Source: CAYLNK01 sp964384675
GTDB lineage: Bacteria; Acidobacteriota; Thermoanaerobaculia; UBA5066
Direction of reading: 5' to 3'
DNA: 12,127 nucleotides
Assembly (NCBI GenBank): GCA_964384675.1
Contig: CAYLNK010000205.1
Location: forward strand, 1 to 12,127
Shown: piece by piece, positions 6,259 to 12,127 of the stretch
Layout of the letters: each line of letters starts with the position of its first letter
How positions within the stretch are numbered: the first letter of the stretch is position 1
The notes under the pieces: model-generated
Databases searched by the model: none
Told to the model about the DNA's origin: nothing
What the model saw: the letters and a program-made list of their open reading frames with translations, nothing else
Position numbers and translations under genes: made by a program

Positions 6259-7239
6259 ATGAAGGACAAGCGCGTCTACGACGACATCCTGGACGTCATC
6301 GGGAACACCCCGATGGTGAGGCTGAACAGGATCACCGCGGGGCTCGCCTGCTCCGTCTACGCGAAGCTCGAGTACCTGAACCCCATGGGAAGCACCAAGG
6401 ATCGGATCGCCCGCTCCCTGGTGGAGCGGGCGGAGGCCGACGGCCGGCTCCATCCCGGGGACCTGATCCTCGAGGCGTCGTCAGGCAACACCGCGATGGG
6501 TCTCGCGCTGGTGGCGATCCAGAAGGAGTACCGGCTGAAGGTCGTGGTGCGGGACCGGACCAGCAAGGAGAAGCTCGACCAGCTGAAGGCCCTGGGCGTC
6601 GACGTCCACAAGGTGGACGCCACCCTCGCTCCCGAGCATCCCGACAGCTACAACCAGGTCACGCCCCGGCTCGCCCGTGAGATCGCGGGCTGCTACTTCC
6701 CCGACCAGCACAACAACCGGGAGAACAACCAGGCTCACTACGAATCGACGGGCCCGGAGATCTGGGAGCAGATGGACGGGCGGATCGACGTCTTCATCGC
6801 CGGGATGGGGACGGGCGGGACGATCGGGGGCGTGGGGCGGTACCTGAAGGAGCGGGACCCGCGCGTGAAGATCGTCGCCGTCGACGTGGAGGGCTCGATC
6901 TTCACGGAGTACTTCCGGACCGGGAAGGTCGGGGCGTCACACGCCTACCTCCTCGAGGGGCTCGGCGACGAGTTCCTGATCGGATGCGCCGAGTTCTCCG
7001 TGCTGGACGACATCGTCCAGATCTCGGACCGCGACGCCTTCCACGCCGCCCGCGAGCTGGTCCGCCGCGAGGGGATCCTGGCGGGCGGCTCCAGCGGCGC
7101 GGTCGTCTGCGCGCTTCGCCAGGTGGCCCGGGATCTGGGCCCGGAGGCGCGCGTGGCGGTCCTCTTTGCGGACGCCGCCTCGCGCTACCTGAGCACCATC
7201 TTCAACGACGACTGGATGGAGGAGAAGGGGCTGCTCTGA
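6259..7239 (+). CDS. PLP-dependent cysteine synthase / cystathionine beta-synthase-like enzyme
   Basis: The 326-residue protein belongs to fold-type II PLP enzymes that replace the beta substituent of serine or an activated serine with a thiol. IGNTPMVRLN opens the domain; NPMGSTKDR holds the PLP lysine (Lys47); ASSGNT (73-78) binds the substrate carboxylate; GMGTGGTIGG (182-191) holds the PLP phosphate. The end (VLFADAASRYLSTIFNDDWM) and AHYESTGPEIWEQ resemble cystathionine beta-synthase more than CysK/CysM. No C-terminal CBS-domain pair is present, so it is a core-only form. ATG 6259 is preferred: GGAG lies seven bases upstream and family similarity starts there. GTG 6211, with AGGAAG close upstream, would add 16 low-complexity residues. 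Donor (serine, O-acetylserine or O-phosphoserine) cannot be decided from sequence by eye. Confidence 0.9.
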   Translation: MKDKRVYDDILDVIGNTPMVRLNRITAGLACSVYAKLEYLNPMGSTKDRIARSLVERAEADGRLHPGDLILEASSGNTAMGLALVAIQKEYRLKVVVRDRTSKEKLDQLKALGVDVHKVDATLAPEHPDSYNQVTPRLAREIAGCYFPDQHNNRENNQAHYESTGPEIWEQMDGRIDVFIAGMGTGGTIGGVGRYLKERDPRVKIVAVDVEGSIFTEYFRTGKVGASHAYLLEGLGDEFLIGCAEFSVLDDIVQISDRDAFHAARELVRREGILAGGSSGAVVCALRQVARDLGPEARVAVLFADAASRYLSTIFNDDWMEEKGLL

Positions 7240-7256
7240 GGCTCTGATTCCCCTCC

Positions 7257-7281
7257 TCCCCGTCTCTTCACCGGACGGGGA
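7257..7281. terminator. Hairpin between convergent genes, possible two-way terminator
   Basis: TCCCCGTC (7257-7264) pairs with GACGGGGA (7274-7281) in eight perfect pairs around a nine-base loop, with three further pairs after one mismatch. It lies 17 bases past the cysteine synthase-like stop and overlaps the stop codon of the protease gene (7268-7270). There is no T-run on the plus side, so termination strength is uncertain. Confidence 0.45.
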
Positions 7282-10200
7282 AGGGTGGCCGCTTCGGCGT
7301 CTGGGGCGGGTTCCGCTTCAGCTGCTCCATCACGATCGCGATCGCCCTCTCGAGCTGCGGGTCCTTTCCGGCGATCACCTCGGCCGGCGTCTGCTCCACC
7401 TCCACGTCGGGCGGGACGCCGACGTTCTCGACGCCGAAGCCCTCCTCGGGCGCCCAGAACGCGAGATTCGGCGCGGTGATGGTGGCGCCGTCCATCAGAA
7501 CGGGGAAGCCGAGGATGCCGACCAGGCCGCCCCAGGTCCGCTGTCCGACGAGCGTCCCGACCTTGAACTTGCGGAACATCCACGGCAGGAGATCGCCACC
7601 CGAGCCGGCCGTCTCGTCGATCAGCATCACCTTCGGGCCCTGGATCGAGGCGCTCGGCGTCTTCATGTCGTCGCCGTAGCGCATCGCCCACCACGCGATC
7701 GGCTCGCGGCGGAGCGCCTCGATGTAGTAGTCGGCCACGCTGCCGCCGCCGTTGAACCGCTCGTCCACGATGATCGCGTCCTTGAAGGCCTGCGGGTAGA
7801 AGTAGCGCTTGAAGTAGGTGTGGCCGAGGCCCGCGGTGTTGGGCACGTAGACGTACGCCACCCGCCCACCGGTCGCCTGATCGACCTTCTTCAGGTTCCC
7901 CTCGACCCAGTCGCGGTTGCGGAGCGCCGCCTCGTCCGTGACGGGCACGACGTTGACGGTGCGCGAGCCCTTTCCGTCCGGCGTGGGGCCGACGGTGATC
8001 TCCACGATCTTCCCCGCGGTCGCCTCGAAGCGGGCGTACAGGTTCTCCGGCGGCGCGAGGTCCTTGCCGTTCACCGCGAGGAGGTACTCCCCCGCCTTCA
8101 CCTCGACTCCCGGCTCGGAGAGCGGCGCACGCAGCTCGGGGTTCCAGTTGAGGCCGCCGAAGACCTTCCGGAGGCGATAGCGTCCGTTCGCCACCTCGTA
8201 GTCGGCGCCGAGGAGCCCGCCGGGCACGGCCTGGACCTCGGCGAGCACGTCGCCGCCATTGGTGCGGTGGTGGCCGACGGCCAGCTCGCCGCACATCCAC
8301 TGGATCAGGCGGGTGAGGTCGGCGCGGGAGGAGAGGTGCGGGAGGAACGGCGCGTACTTCGCCTTCACGGCCTTCCAGTCGCGCCCGTGCATCCCGGGGT
8401 CGTAGAAGTAGTCGCGGTTGACGCGCCACACCTCGTGAAGGATCTGCGGCCATTCGGCACGCGGGTCGACACGCACCTGGATCGCATCGATCTTCAGCCT
8501 GCCGTCGCCGTCGCCCCTGGCGTCCGTCTTACCTTCGCCCTTCTTCGCGGCCGGCCCGACGCTCCAGGTCTCCTTGAAGCGGGTCAGGAGCTTCTTGCCG
8601 TCGAAGGAGACCTCGTAGTCGTCGACCTCGGGCACGATCGTCTCGGCCTTGCGACTCTTCACGTCGAGCTTCTGGAGGGCAGTCTTGCCGTCGGCCTCGC
8701 GCAGGAACCAGACCTCGCCGGCGTTCGGCGAGGAGAGTTCGGAGATGTCGGCGGGCGGCACGGGGAGGTCGACGATGCGGGAGGCGAAGCCGTCGCGGTC
8801 GATGAGGACCGGATCGGCCTTCATCGGCTCCGGCTTCTTCACGTCCTTGCCGTCGCTCCTCTTGCCGGCCGGGGACTCGTCCTTCTTCTCGGCGTCTTTC
8901 GCGACGTCTCCCTTGTCGCCCTTCTCCTCGTCGCTCTCCTTCGCGAACGGCGACGGCGTTCCCGCCTTCAGCGTCGCGACGTAGATCCCGCGCGTGACGC
9001 GCACGTCCTGGTTGTTCAGCGAGAACCAGTTCCGCTGGGGGCCCGCGTCCGTGGAGGCGAGGAACCAGATCAGCTTGCCGCCCTTGTCGAAGACCGGCTC
9101 GGAGACGTCCGAGAGCCCGTCCGTCATCGGATACGACTTCTGCTCGATCACGTCGTAGACGTACAGCGTCTGGATGTACGTCGGGCCGGCGAGGGTGTAG
9201 GCGACCCAGCGGGAGTCCGGGGACCAGCTCGGGCGGAGCGTCTTCTGCGGCGCGTACAGCCTCTCCGAGGCGACCTTCCTCGCGGTCCCGGAGGCGAGCT
9301 CCACGACCCAGAGGGTCCAGGAGTTGTCGGTCAGCGCGATCCTCCTGCCGTCGGGCGACCAGGAGAGGCGGTCGTAGAAGCCGGAGCCCGGCACCCGGAT
9401 CCTCCGTGGCGTTCCCCGGCCGTCCTGCGCGCGCACGACGAGCTCGTACTCGCCGCTCTCGTCGGAGACGTAGGCGATCTCCTTGCCGTCGGGCGACCAG
9501 ACGGGGCCCCGCTCGTGGGCGCCCACCGTGTTCGTCAGGTTGCGCGGATCCCCCTTCTCGGCCGGCACGGTGACGATCTCTCCCCGGAACTCCAGGGCGA
9601 CGCGGGCGCCGGACGGAGAGAGCGACGCGGCGCGCACCCACTTCGCCCCCTTCGCCCAGCGGGGACGTGTCTCGAGGAGGTCCGTGGCGACGGTGATCGG
9701 AAGCGCCGTGGCCTTCCGCGTGACCGGGTCGAGGAGATGGAGGAGCCCGGCCTGCTCGTAGACCAGCTTCCCGGCGCCCGCGGCGGCGTGGAGCACCGGG
9801 AAGTCGTCGTGGCCCGTCACCTTCGCCAGGGTCTTCGCCTTGGGGTCGAACGAGTAGACGTTGAACTCTCCGTCGCGGTCGGAGCGGAGGTAGAGCGTCC
9901 CCCCCACCCAGACCGGGCTCGCGTCGTTGCAGCGGCTCTCGGGCTGCGGGACCTTCTCGACGGCGTGGGTCACCACGTCGTAGAGCCAGATCCGCGACAC
10001 CGTCCCGCCGCGGTAGCGCTTCCACTGGAGGTGCGCGGGCCGGTTCGGCGTGTAGGCGATCGTCCTGCCGTCCGGCGAGTAGGCCGCGCGGTCGGCGTTC
10101 GGGATCGGCAGCTTCGTCTCGACGCCTCCCTCCACCGGCACGGTGTAGAGCTGCGTATGCCGGTTGTTGACCGCCTCGCGCGGGGAAGAGAAGAGGATCG

Positions 10201-10594
10201 CCTTGCCGTCGGGCGTGAAGCCCTGGACGACGTCGCGTCCCGGGTGCCAGGTCAGCCGCCTCGGCACGCCTCCGCCCGACGGGACGACGTAGACGTCGAG
10301 GTTGCCGTCGAGCTCCGCGCTGAATGCGAGGAGAGAGCCGTCCGGGCTGAAGGCCGGGCTCGTCTTCGCGCCGGGGCCGGACGTGATCCGCTGCACCGCG
10401 CCGCCGTCCAGGCCGCTCGTATAGACGTCTCCGCCGTAGACGAAGGCGACCCGCTCGGCCGAGAGGGCCGGCTCCGTCAGCATCCTCGTCGGACCGGAGG
10501 CGGCCGCCGTGAGGGCCGGAGCCCCGTCGACGGCGGCGGTGAGTCCGGCGACGCCAGCGAGGAGGACGAGAGGGACGAAACGGCGAAGGCGCAT
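7268..10594 (-). CDS. Exported tricorn-like protease (peptidase family S41)
   Basis: The 1108-residue protein begins with a signal peptide (MRLRRFVPLVLLAGVAGLTA), so it should work in the periplasm. Residues of about 40-680 carry TolB/PD40-type propeller repeats (SPDGSLLAF, TPDGKAILF, SPDGRTIAY, SPDGKEIAY, SPDGRRIAL, SPDSRWVAY). A Lys/Asp/Glu-rich linker lies at about 551-594. The tricorn core has His775 (ELAVGHHRTNGG), a PDZ-like part (about 800-890), VDERFNGGG with Asp944 for substrate binding, nucleophile Ser998 (ETAGSGGD) and Glu1056 (GVENVGVPPDVEV). The position of tricorn Ser745 is Gly774 here, and the residue after the nucleophile is Gly, not Asp. ATG 10594 has GGGGAG just upstream; an in-frame ATG at 10687 would add 31 residues before the signal peptide. 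Role: trimming of peptides, here outside the cytoplasm. It appears to be monocistronic. Confidence 0.92.
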   Translation of the reverse strand: MRLRRFVPLVLLAGVAGLTAAVDGAPALTAAASGPTRMLTEPALSAERVAFVYGGDVYTSGLDGGAVQRITSGPGAKTSPAFSPDGSLLAFSAELDGNLDVYVVPSGGGVPRRLTWHPGRDVVQGFTPDGKAILFSSPREAVNNRHTQLYTVPVEGGVETKLPIPNADRAAYSPDGRTIAYTPNRPAHLQWKRYRGGTVSRIWLYDVVTHAVEKVPQPESRCNDASPVWVGGTLYLRSDRDGEFNVYSFDPKAKTLAKVTGHDDFPVLHAAAGAGKLVYEQAGLLHLLDPVTRKATALPITVATDLLETRPRWAKGAKWVRAASLSPSGARVALEFRGEIVTVPAEKGDPRNLTNTVGAHERGPVWSPDGKEIAYVSDESGEYELVVRAQDGRGTPRRIRVPGSGFYDRLSWSPDGRRIALTDNSWTLWVVELASGTARKVASERLYAPQKTLRPSWSPDSRWVAYTLAGPTYIQTLYVYDVIEQKSYPMTDGLSDVSEPVFDKGGKLIWFLASTDAGPQRNWFSLNNQDVRVTRGIYVATLKAGTPSPFAKESDEEKGDKGDVAKDAEKKDESPAGKRSDGKDVKKPEPMKADPVLIDRDGFASRIVDLPVPPADISELSSPNAGEVWFLREADGKTALQKLDVKSRKAETIVPEVDDYEVSFDGKKLLTRFKETWSVGPAAKKGEGKTDARGDGDGRLKIDAIQVRVDPRAEWPQILHEVWRVNRDYFYDPGMHGRDWKAVKAKYAPFLPHLSSRADLTRLIQWMCGELAVGHHRTNGGDVLAEVQAVPGGLLGADYEVANGRYRLRKVFGGLNWNPELRAPLSEPGVEVKAGEYLLAVNGKDLAPPENLYARFEATAGKIVEITVGPTPDGKGSRTVNVVPVTDEAALRNRDWVEGNLKKVDQATGGRVAYVYVPNTAGLGHTYFKRYFYPQAFKDAIIVDERFNGGGSVADYYIEALRREPIAWWAMRYGDDMKTPSASIQGPKVMLIDETAGSGGDLLPWMFRKFKVGTLVGQRTWGGLVGILGFPVLMDGATITAPNLAFWAPEEGFGVENVGVPPDVEVEQTPAEVIAGKDPQLERAIAIVMEQLKRNPPQTPKRPPFPVR

Positions 10595-10634
10595 GCGCTC
10601 CCCTTCCGGCCGGGCGGCGCCCGGACCGGACGCG

Positions 10635-10640
10635 ATCATA
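10635..10640 (-). promoter_or_regulatory. Candidate -10 box of the protease gene
   Basis: TATGAT on the minus strand, one base from the TATAAT consensus, is rare in this GC-rich context. It would start transcription near 10628 and give a leader of about 34 bases. A TTGCGG lies 22 bases upstream, too far for a standard -35. The 126-base gap 10595-10720 holds this box and the divergent one at 10687-10697, nothing else recognised. Confidence 0.5.
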
Positions 10641-10686
10641 GGGGCGCCCGAGGCCCGCGCGGCCGCAACCCGCCGGCGCGCGGACA

Positions 10687-10697
10687 CGTATTCCAGG
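10687..10697 (+). promoter_or_regulatory. CGTA-TTCCAGG promoter-like motif before the DUF4342 gene
   Basis: CGTATTCCAGG, 23 bases before the ATG at 10721. It matches the motifs at 1611-1624 and 11068-11080, with the spacer between CGTA and TTCC shortened to zero. The ribosome site GAGGAGG (10708-10714) follows. Confidence 0.4.
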
Positions 10698-10720
10698 CTG
10701 AGGGACCGAGGAGGAACGCC

Positions 10721-11023
10721 ATGCCGAGCGAGTCACCCCACGTCGAGGAGCTCAAGGTCTCCGGCCACGAGCTCCTCGCCGCCGTCAAGAAGCTGGTCCA
10801 TCAGGGGAACATCCGCCGCATCAGCATCAAGAACCAGAAGGGGCACACCCTGCTGGAGATCCCCCTCGTCGTCGGCGTCGCCGGCGCGCTCCTGATCCCG
10901 GTCTGGGCGGCCGTCGGGGCGCTCGCCGCGCTCGTGGCGAAGTGCACGCTGGTCGTCGAGAGGATCGATCCCCCCCCGGGGACCGGCCCGGATACCACCG
11001 GCTCGTCCGGGCCGGCCGCCTGA
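10721..11023 (+). CDS. DUF4342 domain small membrane protein
   Basis: The 100-residue protein matches DUF4342: EELKVSGHELLAAVKKLVHQ, then GNIRRISIKNQKGHTLLEIP, then a hydrophobic segment at about 49-74 (LVVGVAGALLIPVWAAVGAL) and AKCTLVVERID. The N-terminal part is soluble and basic; the segment after it is one long or two short membrane helices. The tail is Gly/Pro-rich. The biological role of this domain is not established. The start is firm, with GAGGAGG (10708-10714) six bases upstream. The gene is divergent from the tricorn-like protease and is followed after 77 bases by sppA, with a hairpin between them, so it is probably its own transcription unit. Confidence 0.85.
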   Translation: MPSESPHVEELKVSGHELLAAVKKLVHQGNIRRISIKNQKGHTLLEIPLVVGVAGALLIPVWAAVGALAALVAKCTLVVERIDPPPGTGPDTTGSSGPAA

Positions 11024-11026
11024 CCG

Positions 11027-11052
11027 CGCGGCCCGTCGGAGCGGGGGCCGCG
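11027..11052. terminator. GC-rich hairpin after the DUF4342 gene
   Basis: CGCGGCCC (11027-11034) pairs with GGGCCGCG (11045-11052), eight perfect pairs around a ten-base loop, four bases past the stop. No T-run follows, so it is a weak candidate for a terminator. Confidence 0.4.
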
Positions 11053-11067
11053 GCACCGTCGGACCGG

Positions 11068-11080
11068 CGTACATTCCAGG
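11068..11080 (+). promoter_or_regulatory. CGTA-TTCCAGG promoter-like motif before sppA
   Basis: CGTACATTCCAGG contains the TANNNT box TACATT (11070-11075). Transcription would start near 11082, leaving a leader of about 19 bases with AGAAGAGG (11082-11089) as the ribosome site, 11 bases before the ATG. Confidence 0.4.
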
Positions 11081-11100
11081 GAGAAGAGGTTCGACCGAAG

Positions 11101-12127
11101 ATGGACACGACCCGACCGCCCTCCCTCCCCCGCCGCCTCCTCGCCGCCACCGCACGCGGCCTCGACGGCGCCCGCCGCGCCGTCGTCAACGCCCTCTTCC
11201 TGGCGATCGCCGTGGTCCTCGTCGCCGGCATGATCGCCGGAGGCCCGAAGGTCCCGAAGGGGGGCGCGCTGGTGATCGCGCCGCGCGGCCCCCTCGTCGA
11301 GCAGCTCTCGGCCCGCTCGCCGCGCGACCTCGTCTCCGACCTCGCCGGCGGCGGCCGGGAGGAGACGCTGGTGAAGGACGTGGTCGACGCGCTCACCGCC
11401 GCCAAGGGAGACAAGCGGATCGCGGCCGTCTTCCTCGACCTTTCCGACCTGGGCCGCTCGAGCCCGACGAAGCTCGAGACGGTGGCCGCCGCGATCCGCG
11501 ACTTCCGCAAGTCCGGCAAGAAGGTGATCGCCGCCGCGGACCGCTACGAGCAGTCGCCCTACTACCTGGCGGCCCACGCCGACGAGGTGCTGATGCACCC
11601 CGACGGCATCGTCTTCCTCGAGGGCTTCGGCCAGTACCGCACCTACTACCGCGACGCCATCGACCGGCTCGGCATCACCTGGAACGTCTTCCGCGTCGGC
11701 GAATACAAGTCGTTCGTCGAGCCGTACCTGCGGAACGACATGTCCCCGGAGGCGCGCGAGTCCAACGCGCTCTGGCTCGGGGAGCTGTGGCGCTCGTACC
11801 TCGCCGGCGTCGCCGCGGCACGGAAGAAGCAGCCCGCCGAGATCACCGCGATGATCGAGGAGCTGCCGGAGCGGCTGGAGGCCGCGCGCGGCGACGCCGC
11901 CAAGGTCGCCGTCGACGAGAAGCTCGTCGACCGCCTCGCGTCCCGCGACGAGGTGAGGAAGCGGATGGTCGAGCTGGCCGGAGAGGACCGGAGGACGAAG
12001 TCCTTCCGGAAGGTCTCGATGGCGGACTACCTCACGGCGCTCGGCGACGACCGGCCCGGCTCCGGCGGCTCCGGCGGCGCGGTGGCCGTGGTGGTGGCGG
12101 CGGGCGACATCGTCGACGGGCACGCCG
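11101..12127 (+). CDS. sppA: Signal peptide peptidase SppA, long (67K) type, N-terminal part (cut by window edge)
   Basis: The first 342 residues are present. A membrane anchor lies at about 30-47 (NALFLAIAVVLVAGMIAG), then the N-terminal S49 domain. RVGEYKSFVEPYLRNDMSPE (198-217) is the signature around the catalytic lysine, Lys203 here, equivalent to Lys209 of E. coli SppA; ELWRSYL and DRLASRDEV follow as in that enzyme. VAVVVAAGDIVDG at the right edge begins the C-terminal domain, which carries the nucleophile serine and lies outside the window. SppA sits on the periplasmic side of the inner membrane and degrades signal peptides left after cleavage by leader peptidase. A Gly/Ser-rich linker (GSGGSGG) joins the halves. 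The start ATG is supported by the anchor position, with AGAAGAGG 11 bases upstream. Confidence 0.93.
   Translation, partial: MDTTRPPSLPRRLLAATARGLDGARRAVVNALFLAIAVVLVAGMIAGGPKVPKGGALVIAPRGPLVEQLSARSPRDLVSDLAGGGREETLVKDVVDALTAAKGDKRIAAVFLDLSDLGRSSPTKLETVAAAIRDFRKSGKKVIAAADRYEQSPYYLAAHADEVLMHPDGIVFLEGFGQYRTYYRDAIDRLGITWNVFRVGEYKSFVEPYLRNDMSPEARESNALWLGELWRSYLAGVAAARKKQPAEITAMIEELPERLEAARGDAAKVAVDEKLVDRLASRDEVRKRMVELAGEDRRTKSFRKVSMADYLTALGDDRPGSGGSGGAVAVVVAAGDIVDGHA

Noticed and set aside
9340..10350. Repeated DNA words such as gccgtcgggcga across the protease gene
   Set aside because: They encode the SPDGR/K core of the propeller repeats in a narrow codon choice, so they are protein repeats, not a separate DNA element.
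7820..11023. Open frame of 1067 codons on the plus strand, opposite the protease gene
   Set aside because: It is antisense to a protein with clear signal peptide, propeller repeats and catalytic core. Its product is Arg/Gly/Val/Asp-rich low complexity, as expected from the complement of GC-rich codons. Only its last 100 codons, from 10721, form the real DUF4342 gene.
11024..11100. Possible single operon of the DUF4342 gene and sppA
   Set aside because: A hairpin after the first gene and a separate promoter-like motif before sppA argue for two units, although read-through is possible.
10801..12123. Open frame of 440 codons on the minus strand, opposite sppA
   Set aside because: Antisense to the SppA catalytic-lysine region; the product shows no motif.

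Overview
This is a high-GC stretch with closely packed genes from a bacterium that I read as diderm. It encodes a periplasmic efflux adaptor, an SppA-type signal peptide peptidase, and several proteins with export signals. The gene mix (tricorn-like S41 protease with a signal peptide, MacB-type permease pair, DUF4342 protein, PMT-family glycosyltransferase with an ADEAHYWDWS motif) resembles Acidobacteriota of the Thermoanaerobaculia/Vicinamibacteria kind. That placement is inference from gene style, not a measured assignment. No rRNA, tRNA, CRISPR array or insertion sequence was seen.

Left part, 1-1416, minus strand: an uncharacterised two-pass membrane protein (1416-970), then after 149 bases an exported rhodanese-domain protein (820-305), and 13 bases further the start of a PMT/ArnT-like glycosyltransferase (from 291, cut by the window edge). 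A 209-base divergent intergenic region (1417-1625) holds a dyad, a stem-loop and candidate promoters.

Middle part, 1626-7239, plus strand: a MacA/HlyD-type membrane fusion protein and two paralogous MacB/FtsX-type ABC permeases form a tight operon (1-base overlap, then a 4-base gap). No ATP-binding subunit is present, so the transporter must borrow one encoded elsewhere. The operon runs directly into a small hypothetical protein and an overlapping AbiEii/DUF6036-like nucleotidyltransferase, a possible two-gene toxin-antitoxin-like module. A PLP-dependent cysteine synthase/cystathionine beta-synthase-like enzyme follows.

Right part, 7268-12127: a large exported tricorn-like protease on the minus strand converges on the cysteine synthase gene across 28 bases, where a hairpin may end transcription from both sides. 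Divergent from it are a DUF4342 small membrane protein and then sppA, cut at the right edge after the catalytic lysine. Tricorn-like protease and SppA both point to cell-envelope proteolysis, but nothing shows they are co-regulated.

Three plus-strand genes (1626, 10721, 11101) share a promoter-like motif, CGTA-(0-3 bases)-TTCCAGG. At 1626, and possibly at the small protein near 5408, a TANNNT box sits 6-7 bases before a start codon, as expected for leaderless transcripts.
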